Below the pieces are notes generated by a model. It saw only the letters and a list, made by a program, of their open reading frames with translations, made no database searches and was not told the origin of the DNA. DNA of 64,000 nucleotides from JBCCGI01 sp039029355 (GTDB lineage Bacteria > Planctomycetota > UBA1135 > GCA-002686595): the NCBI GenBank assembly GCA_039029355.1, contig JBCCGI010000004.1:145942-209941 (forward strand). The letters are read 5' to 3'. Position numbers and translations under genes: made by a program. Each line of letters begins with the position of its first letter. Positions within the stretch are counted from its first letter, which is position 1. Positions 46,493-55,199 of this stretch are shown piece after piece.

Positions 46493-48151
46493 TTACATCA
46501 CCGGCTCGATGCCGAAGTCGCTGAAGCCCTTCGACTCAAAGTTGTCGCGGAACATGTCCCGCAGCTTGCTCGCCTGCGCGTCGTAGGCGTCCTTGTCGTC
46601 CCACGTGTTGCGCGGGTTCAGGATGTCGCTCGGGACGCCGGGGCAGCTCGTCGGCACCTTGAGGTTGAAGACCGGGTGCTGCTCGTACTCGACCTTGCCC
46701 TCGTCGAGGTCGCCGTTCAGGGCGGCGTTGAGCAGCGCGCGGGTGTGTCCGATCGAGATCCGCTTGCCCGAGCCGTACGGGCCGCCGGACCAGCCGGTGT
46801 TCAGCAGGATGCAGCGCGCGTCGTGCTTGTCCATCTTCTCCGACAGCCGGCTGGCGTAGACCGACGGCTTCTGGGACATGAACGGAGCGCCGAAGCAGGC
46901 GCTGAAGGCCGCCTTCGGCTCGGTGATCCCGACCTCGGTGCCGGCCAGCTTCGCCGTGAAGCCCTGGGCGAAGTGGTACATGACCTGGCGCCCCTCGAGC
47001 ACGGACACCGGCGGCAGCACGCCGAAGGCGTCCGCCGTCAGGAGCACGATCGTCTCGGGGTGCGGGCCGCGCGCCCCGTCCATCACGTTCGGGTTGCAGT
47101 CCAGCGGGTAGGAGAAGCGCGTGTTCTCGGTGACGGACCCGTCGTTGAGGTCGAGCTCCTGCGGATCGAGCTCTTCCATCTTGCGGCCCGGCAGCGGCGG
47201 GACGTTCTCGATAATGGTGCCCGGCATGGACAGCGCCGCGGCGATGACCGGCTCGGCTTCCTTGTCCAGGTCGATCAGCTTGGCGTAGCAGCCGTCCTCG
47301 AAATTGGATACGCCGCCGCCGGTCCAGGCGTGCTCGTCGTCGCCGATCAGCTTGCGATCCGGGTCGGCCGACAGCGTGGTCTTGCCGGTGCCGGACAGGC
47401 CGAACAGGATGGCGCAATCACCGCCCTCGCCGACGTTGGCCGAGCAGTGCATCGACATCTCCCCCATCTCCGGGAGGAGGAAGTTCATCACCGTGAACAT
47501 CGTCTTCTTGACGACGCCGCAGTAGTCCGCGCGACCGACGACCAGGCCGATCTTGTTCTTCATGTCCATGATCACCGCGCGCCGGGACAGCGTGCCGTCG
47601 CGCTCGGGATCACAGTGGAAGGACGGGACGTTGATCATCGTCCAACGCCGCTCGTCCTCGTTCGGGATGCCCTTGATGTCCTTGGGGAACATGTTGTGGG
47701 CGAACATCGCGTGCGTCGCGTACTCGCCGACGAAGCGGTAGGGCACGGCATAGGCCGGGTCGTATCCGCAATACACGTCCTTGACGTACAGCGTGCCGCC
47801 CTTGGCGTTGAGGTGCTCCACCACCCGCTTGAGGAGCCCCTCGTACTTGTCCGGGTCGAACTGCTTGAAGTCCGGCTTCCACCAGATGCGCTCGGAGAGC
47901 TCGGGCCACGCCACGGCGAAGGTGTCCTGCACCGGCCGGCCCGTGCAGCTCGGGTCCGAGTAGTAGACCAGCGGCCCGTTCACCCCGAGCTTGGTCGGGA
48001 ACGCCTTCTGCTCATCGTCGGGCCCGCCCTCGCGCACGCGGCCGCGATCGTTCGCGATCGCCTCGTGGAACAGCTCCTCCTTCGACAGGTTGGCTTTGTA
48101 CTGGCAGTTCTTAAGGCCGAGGAGCTTCTCGAGGTCGGCGGCGTGTTGCAT
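46493..48151 (-). CDS. pckA: Phosphoenolpyruvate carboxykinase (ATP)
   Basis: 552 residues from ATG 48151; a longer frame adds only a Pro-rich leader. It converts oxaloacetate and ATP to PEP and CO2, the first step of gluconeogenesis. Motifs are the kinase-1a P-loop GLSGTGKTTLSAD (about 247-259), the metal and substrate loop FHCDP / RADYCGVVKKTMF, GVSNFEDGCYAK and the WSGGPYGSGKRISIGHTR stretch. Length and motifs are those of the ATP-dependent form. KorAB in the same window supplies oxidative carbon flow. A 265-base upstream region contains no clear regulatory site. Confidence 0.95.
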   Translation of the reverse strand: MQHAADLEKLLGLKNCQYKANLSKEELFHEAIANDRGRVREGGPDDEQKAFPTKLGVNGPLVYYSDPSCTGRPVQDTFAVAWPELSERIWWKPDFKQFDPDKYEGLLKRVVEHLNAKGGTLYVKDVYCGYDPAYAVPYRFVGEYATHAMFAHNMFPKDIKGIPNEDERRWTMINVPSFHCDPERDGTLSRRAVIMDMKNKIGLVVGRADYCGVVKKTMFTVMNFLLPEMGEMSMHCSANVGEGGDCAILFGLSGTGKTTLSADPDRKLIGDDEHAWTGGGVSNFEDGCYAKLIDLDKEAEPVIAAALSMPGTIIENVPPLPGRKMEELDPQELDLNDGSVTENTRFSYPLDCNPNVMDGARGPHPETIVLLTADAFGVLPPVSVLEGRQVMYHFAQGFTAKLAGTEVGITEPKAAFSACFGAPFMSQKPSVYASRLSEKMDKHDARCILLNTGWSGGPYGSGKRISIGHTRALLNAALNGDLDEGKVEYEQHPVFNLKVPTSCPGVPSDILNPRNTWDDKDAYDAQASKLRDMFRDNFESKGFSDFGIEPVM

Positions 48152-48416
48152 GGGTGGCTGAGGGTCGTCCTGGATGCGGGGGGGCCCCGGGGCACGGGGT
48201 CCGGAGGGGTGCATTCACCCCCCCTATCGGGCGGAGAAAGCGAAACAGGTTAGCGGCGGCGCTCCGGGCCGGCAAGGCGGGCTTTTGGCCGTAGATACGG
48301 GCCAAATCGGCCGAATACGGAGAGGGGGCGATGCGTTCGGGCCGGGGACGCCATCCCGCTCTTGATGGAAACAACATCCCGGATTAGGAGCCGGCTCACA
48401 CGAAGAGCCGAAACTG

Positions 48417-48641
48417 ATGCCTGAAATGACGACAGAAAAGACGTTCCTTTGCCCTCGCTGTGAGTTCCCGCTGCTGCCGGTGCACGCCGTTGAACGTGGC
48501 CGGCGGCGCATTATCGCCCTGACCTGCCCGGAGCCCTACTGCGACCACATGCAGATGCTCCTGCCCAAATCGGCCCGCGCCATCGCCAGGGGCCTGGCCC
48601 GCCGCGGCGCCGCCCGCCATTCGACCTCGGAGGCCAGCTAG
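48417..48641 (+). CDS. Small zinc-ribbon protein
   Basis: 74 residues. Two Cys pairs, LCPRCEFPLL and TCPEPYCDH (CPxC and CPxxxC, residues about 11-14 and 37-42), form a complete zinc ribbon, with a basic C-terminal helix (SARAIARGLARRGAA) that could bind nucleic acid. It is divergent from pckA and convergent with the epimerase gene, 17 bases away. A role in transcription or RNA contact would be a guess. Confidence 0.65.
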   Translation: MPEMTTEKTFLCPRCEFPLLPVHAVERGRRRIIALTCPEPYCDHMQMLLPKSARAIARGLARRGAARHSTSEAS

Positions 48642-48658
48642 GCCTCGTCCGCAGCCCG

Positions 48659-49627
48659 TCAGGCCTCCTGACGGCGCTTTCTGTACCAATCGACCGTAGT
48701 CTCCAGCCCGTCCTTCCAGCCGACGACGGGCTCGTACCCCAGGAGCGCGCGAGCCCGATCGAGGCTCGCCAGGCTGTGCCGGACGTCCCCCGCCCTGGGG
48801 GGCGCCAGCTCGGGCTCGGCATCGCTGCCCAGGAGCTCGGCCATCCGGCGGTAAAGATCGAGCACGGAGACGCGCTCCCCCGTGCCCACGTTGATCACCG
48901 CCCCCGGCTCGTCCAGGTCCGCGTCCATCGCCAGCAGGTTGGCCTGGACCGCGTTGTCCACGAAGGTGAAGTCGCGCGACTGCTGGCCGTCCCCGAAGAT
49001 CGTGACGGGGCGGCCCTCCAGGAGCGCGCTCGCAAACAGCGCGATGACCCCCGTATACGGGCTGTCATCCGCCTGCCGCGGCCCGAAGATGTTGAAGTAG
49101 CGCAAAGCGACCGTCTTCAGGCCGTACTGGCGCCCCCAGACCCCGAGCAGATGCTCGGCGGCCAGCTTCCCAGCGGCGTACGGCGAGAGCGGATTGGCCG
49201 CCATGCCCTCGCGCTTGGGCAGCTCCTCGGAGTCGCCGTAGGCCGCCGACGAGGCCGCGAACACGAAGCGCGGGACGCCCTCGGCCCGGGCCGCTTCCAG
49301 CATCTGGAGCGTGCCCATCGCGTTGATCGCGTAGCTGGCCTGCGGATCCTCGACGCTGCGCGGCACCGAGACCTGCGCCGCCTCGTGGAAGACCCCGGCG
49401 GTCCCGACACAACCCGCGCGCGCCGCCTGGGGGTCGCAGATGTCGCCCTGCAGAAGCTCGACCGGCGCCCCGGAGCCGGGCTCGCCGACCTCCAGGCCAT
49501 CCAGGTTCTCGCGCCGGCCGGAGCTGAGGTCGTCGAGGATGCGGGCGCTGTCGCCCCGGGCCAGGAGCGCGTGGACGATGTGCGAGCCGATGAAGCCGGC
49601 TCCTCCGGTGACGAGGTAGCGTGCCAT
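48659..49627 (-). CDS. NAD-dependent sugar-nucleotide epimerase/dehydratase
   Basis: 322 residues from ATG 49627 (MARYLVTGGAGFIGSH). Extended-SDR family: the TGGAGFIG NAD-binding motif, catalytic YxxxK in SPYAAGKLAAEH (Tyr near 150, Lys near 154), the FAASSAAYGD segment and VNVGTGER. The sequence most resembles UDP-glucose or UDP-N-acetylglucosamine 4-epimerases (GalE/WbpP-like), which feed sugars into surface polysaccharides. The exact substrate is not known. The upstream region to 50187 has no coding gene. Confidence 0.9.
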   Translation of the reverse strand: MARYLVTGGAGFIGSHIVHALLARGDSARILDDLSSGRRENLDGLEVGEPGSGAPVELLQGDICDPQAARAGCVGTAGVFHEAAQVSVPRSVEDPQASYAINAMGTLQMLEAARAEGVPRFVFAASSAAYGDSEELPKREGMAANPLSPYAAGKLAAEHLLGVWGRQYGLKTVALRYFNIFGPRQADDSPYTGVIALFASALLEGRPVTIFGDGQQSRDFTFVDNAVQANLLAMDADLDEPGAVINVGTGERVSVLDLYRRMAELLGSDAEPELAPPRAGDVRHSLASLDRARALLGYEPVVGWKDGLETTVDWYRKRRQEA

Positions 49628-49721
49628 GGGGGGCATGCTATCGGCAGGGGACGGGGCTCCGGTGGCGCCCGGACGGCGGATTCTCGCGCGGGCCGCATTT
49701 TGGGCCGGGGTTAAAAAGACT

Positions 49722-49751
49722 GGGCGCCTTGGCCCCCCGGCCAAGGCGCCC
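49722..49751 (-). terminator. Minus-strand intrinsic terminator without an assigned gene
   Basis: GGGCGCCTTGGCC (49722-49734) and its complement (49739-49751) form a perfect 13-bp stem with a 4-base loop. On the minus strand a TTTTT run follows directly. The nearest minus-strand coding gene upstream starts at 52291, across the + strand methyltransferase, so the transcript it ends is unidentified. Confidence 0.7.
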
Positions 49752-49924
49752 ATCCCCAGGAGAATCGCAGTCACTCAGGAGGACTTACTCGCGCTGGCTG
49801 CTATGTAGCTCCCCAGAAGCCGGCGTGAGTTGTCAAGCCCGGTCGCCCTCGCTTGGTTCCCCTCGTTTGGGCGACACCCGGGTGAGCCGGCGGCCCCGCG
49901 TTACCGAACCCCAAAAAACCAAAG

Positions 49925-50112
49925 TGGCTGGGTTCCGTGTGGAACCGGGTCCCCGGGAGGCTGGCAGAGCTCCCCCTGGCGGCCCCTGGAGGCGGTTTCC
50001 GCGGGTCCGGACGCGACCGGACCCGCCTGGCGGCCCCGCGCACGCCCTAAACAACGGGACCTCGGGCGCTTACAGACTCTCGGCGCCCCCGTTTCCACAC
50101 GGAACCCAGCCA
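49925..50112 (-). ncRNA. Candidate structured RNA or MITE-like element, 188 bp
   Basis: The ends (49925-49949 and 50088-50112) are inverted repeats of 25 bases with a single mismatch. Inside are a perfect 10-bp hairpin (50001-50010 with 50017-50026) and the direct repeat CCTGGCGGCCCC. Read on the minus strand, the 25-bp stem is followed by a TTTGGTTTTTT run (about 49922-49911). A second terminator on the same strand lies at 49722-49751. No target-site duplication and no coding frame are seen. The size and closed-rod shape recall 6S-like RNAs, but no family-specific sequence is recognised. Strand is inferred from the T-runs. Confidence 0.45.
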
Positions 50113-50187
50113 GTCCCAGGCACGAGGAGGGGTCGTGGGGGCCTGCCCGGGCGCTCACGATTGCACCCCCGCCTCCCACTCCTTGGG

Positions 50188-51645
50188 ATGGAGCCGGTGG
50201 AGCTCCAGAGCGGCAAGAACCGCGCGGACAACGCGCGCGGCCAGGTCCCCACGCCGGCGCCTCTGGCGGCCCGCCTGGCCGCGGGGCTGCCGCTCGATGG
50301 ACCGGTCCTGGACCCTGCCTGTGGCGAGGGGAACCTGCTGCTCGCCGTCTGGAAGGCGGCGGGCGGAGATCGGGGCGTCGGCGAGCGCCTGCGCGGCCTG
50401 GAGATCGATCCCGAGAAGGCGCGCGCCGCCCGGCGCCGGCTGGTGGACGAGGTCGGGCTCACACCGGCCACGGCGGCGCGGCGGATCCGCGTCGTGGACG
50501 CGTTGGATCCAGCCGAGCGGTGGCCGCGCGGGGCGGCGCTGGCGGCCAATCCGCCGTGGGTCAGCCTGACCGGGCGGCAGGCCGTGCGGCTTCCGGCCGG
50601 CCGGCTGGCGCTCTACCGGGACGCCTACCCAGCGCTGAAGGGCTGGCCGAGCCTCCACGGAGCGTTCCTCGAGCGCATCGCCCGGTACGCCGCGGCCGAG
50701 CGGCGCGTGGCGCGGGTGCTCCTGCCGGCGTCCATCGCCGCCGGGGATCGCTACGGTGCGGTGCGCGCGGTTGTTGCCGAGCTGGGTCTGCGGCGCGAGG
50801 TCGAGGAGCTCGGCGAGCACGCCTTCCCGGGCGTCGTCGAGCCGGCGCTGCTGCTCGACCTGCGGCCAGGCGCCGGCGGCGGGTCGGCATCGACGGCGCC
50901 CTGGACGGCAGCGGAGGCGAGCGCGGAGCAAGACCAGGTCATCGAGCGCCTGGACGCACTCCCGCGCCTGCCGCCACGCAGCTTCGGCGATCCCGGCGTG
51001 CACACCGGCAACGCGGCGCGCGAGCTGGTGCGGCGCGAGCGGAGCTTGTGGGGCGAGCCGCTGCGCGAGGGGCGCGACCTGGCGCCCTACCGGCTTGGAC
51101 CGCCCTCGGCGCGGCTGCGCGCAGACCACCGCGCGCGGGAGGGGCAGACCTTCCGCATCGGCGCGCTGGAGCGCTACCGCGCGGTGCCGGTCCTGCTGCG
51201 ACAGACCGCGGCGCGGCCGTGTGCCGCGCTGCACACCACGCCGACGTACTTCCGGAACACGCTGCTCGCGTGCCGCCCTCCGCACGAGCTCGATGCGGCC
51301 TTCGCGGTGGCGGTGCTGAACGGCTCCCAGGCAGGGCTCTGGCACCGAGCGCACTTCCAGGACGCGCGCCAGCGGACGTTCCCACAGGTCAAGGTAGGGC
51401 ACCTCAGGACCCAGCCGTTCCCCTTCCTCGCCCGCGCGGAGGCCCCCGCCCTGCACGACGAGGTCGCGCGCCGGGTGCGCGACCTCGCGGAGCGCTCGAC
51501 GCCTCCGGAGCCGCAGGACCGCGCCGCCGTCGAGGCGCTGGTGGCCGAGGCCTTCGAGCTGGCGCTGCGCCGGAACGAAAGCCGGCCGCGCCCCCGTCGG
51601 GAGGGCGCGGCCGGCGAAGGCGGAAGCGGCGCTCGCGCTACTTGA
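50188..51645 (+). CDS. TaqI-like DNA adenine methyltransferase (solitary)
   Basis: 485 residues from ATG 50188. SAM-binding motif I is VLDPACGEGNLLLAVW (about 40-55), and the catalytic motif IV is ANPPWVS (about 122-128). The C-terminal half carries the TaqI-like specificity region (LLRQTA, HTTPTYFRNTLLACRP, VAVLNGSQAGLWHRA, TFPQVKVGHLRTQPFP). Such enzymes methylate N6 of adenine in double-stranded DNA. There is no nuclease motif or neighbouring restriction gene, so it is an orphan methyltransferase or one half of a split system. The gene is preceded by the structured region and its stop overlaps the next, convergent gene by 8 bases. Confidence 0.8.
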   Translation: MEPVELQSGKNRADNARGQVPTPAPLAARLAAGLPLDGPVLDPACGEGNLLLAVWKAAGGDRGVGERLRGLEIDPEKARAARRRLVDEVGLTPATAARRIRVVDALDPAERWPRGAALAANPPWVSLTGRQAVRLPAGRLALYRDAYPALKGWPSLHGAFLERIARYAAAERRVARVLLPASIAAGDRYGAVRAVVAELGLRREVEELGEHAFPGVVEPALLLDLRPGAGGGSASTAPWTAAEASAEQDQVIERLDALPRLPPRSFGDPGVHTGNAARELVRRERSLWGEPLREGRDLAPYRLGPPSARLRADHRAREGQTFRIGALERYRAVPVLLRQTAARPCAALHTTPTYFRNTLLACRPPHELDAAFAVAVLNGSQAGLWHRAHFQDARQRTFPQVKVGHLRTQPFPFLARAEAPALHDEVARRVRDLAERSTPPEPQDRAAVEALVAEAFELALRRNESRPRPRREGAAGEGGSGARAT

Positions 51646-52291
51646 TCAGCGGCACAAGGCGGAGGCCGGAGATCAGATCGGCCTCGCCGGGCGAGAAGCG
51701 CTCGACGAGGTCGGCCGCGTAGGTGCGGAGGGTGCCGTACGTCTCGGTGAAGACCGCGCCGCCGGAGCTCTCCATCGCCGCGGCGACGTGCTGCTCGCGC
51801 TGCGCGACGGCGCCCGCGGCGACCGCCTTGGCCAGCTCGGCCTGGGCGTCGGCGGGCGTGAGGCGCTCGGGCAGGATGTCGGGCTTGCCCCAGAAGATCG
51901 GCGCCTCGGTGAGGTCGAGGCTGAGGCCGGTCTCGGGCGTGCCCTCGGCGGGCACGAAGCCGATGTAGACACCGGACTCCGAGCCGTCGTTGAGGCGTGC
52001 GACCGGCATGTCGCCGATGAAGAGCAGCGGCATGTGCGTCTGGCGCACCGGCAGGATCTCGGACTCGGCCGAGATGGCGACGATGTAGCCCGAGCTGACC
52101 ATCGGGTGGTCGGCGCGCCACTCGTACATCCACGGCTCGTCCAGGAAGAACGGTTGCGCGTGGAGCAGGCGGACGGGGCTTTCGTTCACGGGGGTGGTGG
52201 CGAGCGGGTCGCCGCTCGCGGCCTCGACCGCGAAGAAGGCGCTCGCCGACAGGGCGGCCAGGAGGGTCCCGGAGCAGATCAGTTTCTTCAT
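51638..52291 (-). CDS. Exported protein, unknown
   Basis: 217 residues from ATG 52291, with AAGGA 9 bases upstream. Signal peptide (LICSGTLLAALSASAFFAVEAASG). The mature part contains beta-strand-rich segments such as GYIVAISAESEILPVRQTHMPLLFIGD and VYIGFVPAEG, and an amphipathic C-terminal helix region. No family recognised. It starts 20 bases after the stop of the large hydrolase gene on the same strand and is probably co-expressed with it. It could be a periplasmic companion of that enzyme. Confidence 0.7.
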   Translation of the reverse strand: MKKLICSGTLLAALSASAFFAVEAASGDPLATTPVNESPVRLLHAQPFFLDEPWMYEWRADHPMVSSGYIVAISAESEILPVRQTHMPLLFIGDMPVARLNDGSESGVYIGFVPAEGTPETGLSLDLTEAPIFWGKPDILPERLTPADAQAELAKAVAAGAVAQREQHVAAAMESSGGAVFTETYGTLRTYAADLVERFSPGEADLISGLRLVPLIK

Positions 52292-52311
52292 GGTGTTGGG
52301 TCCTTCCTTGC

Positions 52312-54327
52312 TCAGTCGATCAGGAGCTCGACGTCGTCCAGCCCGATACGGCCCTGGGCCGAGCCGTGCGAAGGCCCGAACTCGAGGCCGATGACGAAGA
52401 CCTTGCTCAGGTCGATGCCGGAGTTGTTGTAGGCGAAGGCCTGGATCGGGATGCGAACGGTCTCGAACTCGTTCGCCCAACCGACGCCCCCACCGCAGCC
52501 GGTGCGCTGGTAGGGCTCTTCGATGCCCCCGCCGAACGCACCGATGTTGACGCGCGAGAAGGTCCCGTTGGTGTCGACGAGCGTCACGTCGAACGTGAGG
52601 TCGCCGAGCGAGGCCGCCGTGAACGCGTCGCGGGTCGCCTGGCAGGCGCGGAAGGAGATGTACTTCCACGGCGTGATCGGCACGCCGCCGGCGGGCCCGA
52701 ACCACGCGAAGTAGCTGTCGGTGTTGTCCCACTCGAAGACCACGCCGGCGCTGTCGTCGGCGCCGGAGCCGTTGACGGTCATGCCGTTCATCGCGTCGCT
52801 GGCCAGGCTCGTGAAGGTCGTGTTGGCGTCGTCGAGGTCGCCCTCGGTGACGTCGCTGACCGTGAAGCCGACCGGGACGCCGATGCTCGCCTGGGTGGTC
52901 GACGGGTTCGACTGGAAGTCGTCGAGCACGATCTTGCCGGGCGCCGAACCGTCGCGGTACATCAGGTCGACCACGACGCAGGGGTTCGCCGTCGGGGCGC
53001 CGATGGGCTGGAACGACTCCCACTGCCGCGTCAGGAAGTCCTTCGCGGGGATGTTGCCGTCGATGTAGCGCTCGACCAGCGGGAAGACGTAGCCCTTCAT
53101 GATCCGGTGCGTGTCCGGCGCGCCGACGAGGCACGGGCCGGTCGCCCAGGGGTTGCCGCCGCCGTTGTGGAAGTGACCGTGGCCGACGCCGTGAAGCGAG
53201 ATCGACTGGCGGTACTCCTGCGCGCGGTCGTGCAGGTGGAACGTCTGGCACAGGTTGCAGTTGGCGCAGCCGTTGACGTCGGAGTCCGAGCCGCCGGTCC
53301 ACAGGTGGTAGTTCACCCCGTGCGGATCGGTGTTCGGCAGCGTCTGGAAGTCGACCGGCGCGATACTCGACACGAGCTTGATGTCATCGAGCGAGTAGTT
53401 CTGCGGCACGAACACGCCGTCGAAGATGCGGTCATAGGCGATGACAACGCCTTCCCCGCCCCGGCTGTGGCCGATGTAGATGATGTTGTCGGTGTCGATG
53501 TGCCCCTGGAGCACGCCGCCGCCGATCGTCCCCAGGTTGTCGAGGAAGTCGTCCGCGTTCGACAGCGTGGTCGTCGCGGCGAACTCAACGCCGGGGCCGG
53601 TGTTGTTCTGGTGACTCATCAGCACGTAGCCGTAGGAGGCCAGGTGCTCGCCCAGGTGGTCGTACCACTGATAGTTGTGGCCGTTGCCGTGGCTCATGAC
53701 CACCAGCGGCAGCTCGCCGAGGCTCGCGATGTTCGTCGGATAGAACGTGTTCTGCGAGTCGAAGGCGGCCGTCGTCAGGTCGTACGTCAGCTCGGTGACC
53801 GCGAGCGGGCCGGGGGCGACCGTGTCGGCGACCACGTAGGCGCCGGACTCGACGTTGTTGTAACCGTCGATGTAGTCGCCGCCGTCGAGCACGCCGTTCT
53901 GGTTCATGTCGAGCACGACGTCGTAGCCGACCCCGAGCTCGATGCCGGCGTCGCCGCTGAGCGAGCCGCCGTCGACCGTGAACGTGTTCGCGCCGATGCC
54001 GGCACCGCTCAAGTTCACCGTCTCGACCGACCCGGAAAGGTCGACCAGAGCCGGCGACGATCCCCACTCGGAGATCGTCTTCGAGGCGACGATGTAAAGG
54101 TCGGCCGTCTGGCCGACGACACCGGGGAAGGCCCCCGGATCAATGGCGACCTGGATCGGCGCGCCTTCGTTGAACGCTTTGACGTACTCGAAGAACGGGG
54201 AAGACGTCAGCGAGTTGCCTGCGAGCTCGGTCGAGTTGATCGACCCGCCGCCGCTCGCGCTGGCGCTGGCGGTCAGGACCGCGAGCGCGGCTCCGGTCTG
54301 CAGGAGGTTTCTGTGCCTGGCTCTCAC
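52312..54327 (-). CDS. Secreted PAF-acetylhydrolase/polyesterase-like alpha/beta-hydrolase with C-terminal beta domain
   Basis: 671 residues. Signal peptide to about residue 25. About 160-430 is an alpha/beta-hydrolase with VVMSHGNGHNYQWYD, IYIGHSRGGEGV (nucleophile elbow GHSRGG, near 285-290) and a His-rich stretch GVGHGHFHNGGG that may supply the triad His. This matches PAF-acetylhydrolase, cutinase or PET-hydrolase-like enzymes, which split ester bonds outside the cell. A CANCNLC cysteine cluster (about 348-354) lies in the domain. About 460-671 is a beta-sandwich, carbohydrate-binding-like region. Substrate unknown. Confidence 0.75.
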   Translation of the reverse strand: MRARHRNLLQTGAALAVLTASASASGGGSINSTELAGNSLTSSPFFEYVKAFNEGAPIQVAIDPGAFPGVVGQTADLYIVASKTISEWGSSPALVDLSGSVETVNLSGAGIGANTFTVDGGSLSGDAGIELGVGYDVVLDMNQNGVLDGGDYIDGYNNVESGAYVVADTVAPGPLAVTELTYDLTTAAFDSQNTFYPTNIASLGELPLVVMSHGNGHNYQWYDHLGEHLASYGYVLMSHQNNTGPGVEFAATTTLSNADDFLDNLGTIGGGVLQGHIDTDNIIYIGHSRGGEGVVIAYDRIFDGVFVPQNYSLDDIKLVSSIAPVDFQTLPNTDPHGVNYHLWTGGSDSDVNGCANCNLCQTFHLHDRAQEYRQSISLHGVGHGHFHNGGGNPWATGPCLVGAPDTHRIMKGYVFPLVERYIDGNIPAKDFLTRQWESFQPIGAPTANPCVVVDLMYRDGSAPGKIVLDDFQSNPSTTQASIGVPVGFTVSDVTEGDLDDANTTFTSLASDAMNGMTVNGSGADDSAGVVFEWDNTDSYFAWFGPAGGVPITPWKYISFRACQATRDAFTAASLGDLTFDVTLVDTNGTFSRVNIGAFGGGIEEPYQRTGCGGGVGWANEFETVRIPIQAFAYNNSGIDLSKVFVIGLEFGPSHGSAQGRIGLDDVELLID

Positions 54328-54534
54328 GCGCCTGGGCTCCTTCGGTTTAGGGACTGCGACTCTTGTTGCTGAGTCGGGCCGGCGGACATCCGGCCCGGCT
54401 ACCTCAGTCCTGGACCCTAACCGCGAAGGCGCGATTGCGGGAGGCCTGACCGCCCTTCCGCGTCTCCTATGCCCGGATCTGAGCCGGGCGCAGCCTCGGG
54501 AGCCCCGCAGCGGACCCCCGAGGATCGGGCGCGT

Positions 54535-55161
54535 CTAGCCCCCGAAGATGCCCGTGCGAGCGGTCTTGCGGAGCTCGGACTCCTCCGCCCAAATCAACTC
54601 GCCCGTGTCGATGTTCACGCAGTTCAGCACGAACTGGTAGTACACGTCCTCCTTACGGTAGAGGCCGCCCTCGACCGTGCGCCCCTTCTCCTTGTCGATC
54701 GAGCGCAGCGTGCCGTAGAGGATCACGTCCGCGCCGATCTGCTTGCCGAACTCGCGCGCCTTGGCCGGGTCGACGCGCCCCGTGCCCTGCTGGAAACGCA
54801 CCTGATCGCCGACCTCGCTCTGGCCCTGGTCGCCGGCGACGAAGCGGAACTTGCCGCTGCCCAGCAGCTTGACGCGCATCTTGTCCGTGATGCCCTCGGT
54901 GTCGATGTGCTCGCTGGTACGGTTCTCGACGCCGCCCATGTACGTGACGATGCGCTGATCGCCGGCGTCGTCGTAGTCGTGCTGGATGTAGTTCAGCGCG
55001 GGCGACTGGATGAGCGACTCGACCATCTCACCCGCGAGGGTCTGCAGGTCGGTGGAGCCGAAGTCGATCGTCAACGTCTCGACCCGGTTGGGGTCGTCGT
55101 AGCCGATCGAGCTACAGGCTGCGGTGGCGATCAGGAGCGGAAGGACGAAGAGCTTCTTCAT
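54535..55161 (-). CDS. lpoB: Penicillin-binding protein activator LpoB-like lipoprotein
   Basis: 208 residues. Signal peptide and lipobox TAAC (Cys16). The LpoB core shows MVESLIQSPAL, the YGTLRSIDKEKGR segment, YYQFVLNCVNIDTGELIWAEE and a central beta-alpha fold. In Enterobacteria LpoB reaches from the outer membrane to activate PBP1B. Here it lies behind a YcfL-like and a COG3014-like gene, the same order as in several proteobacteria. The extension length and the enzyme it contacts in this organism are unknown. Confidence 0.85.
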   Translation of the reverse strand: MKKLFVLPLLIATAACSSIGYDDPNRVETLTIDFGSTDLQTLAGEMVESLIQSPALNYIQHDYDDAGDQRIVTYMGGVENRTSEHIDTEGITDKMRVKLLGSGKFRFVAGDQGQSEVGDQVRFQQGTGRVDPAKAREFGKQIGADVILYGTLRSIDKEKGRTVEGGLYRKEDVYYQFVLNCVNIDTGELIWAEESELRKTARTGIFGG

Positions 55162-55199
55162 GTCTCGGGAGGGTTCTCGTGCCGGTTTGGGGTGAGCGA

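Larger units (their letters stand above)
49628..50187. other. Structured non-coding region between epimerase and methyltransferase genes
   Basis: About 560 bases with no credible gene. It contains a minus-strand terminator hairpin (49722-49751), a 7-bp stem (GTCGCCC 49842-49848 with GGGCGAC 49869-49875), a 25-bp inverted repeat (49925-49949 / 50088-50112), an inner 10-bp hairpin (50001-50010 / 50017-50026) and the direct repeat CCTGGCGGCCCC near 49975 and 50027. AGGAGG occurs at 49777-49782 without a useful frame. Confidence 0.6.

Noticed and set aside
46676..48253. 525-codon frame antisense to pckA
   Set aside because: Same antisense artefact; PEP carboxykinase motifs are intact on the minus strand.
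49925..50112. Assignment as 6S RNA
   Set aside because: Size and rod shape fit, but a central bubble and promoter-mimic sequence could not be verified by eye; kept only as an unnamed structured element.
49925..50112. Assignment as insertion sequence or MITE
   Set aside because: No target-site duplication, no transposase fragment and no second copy in the window.
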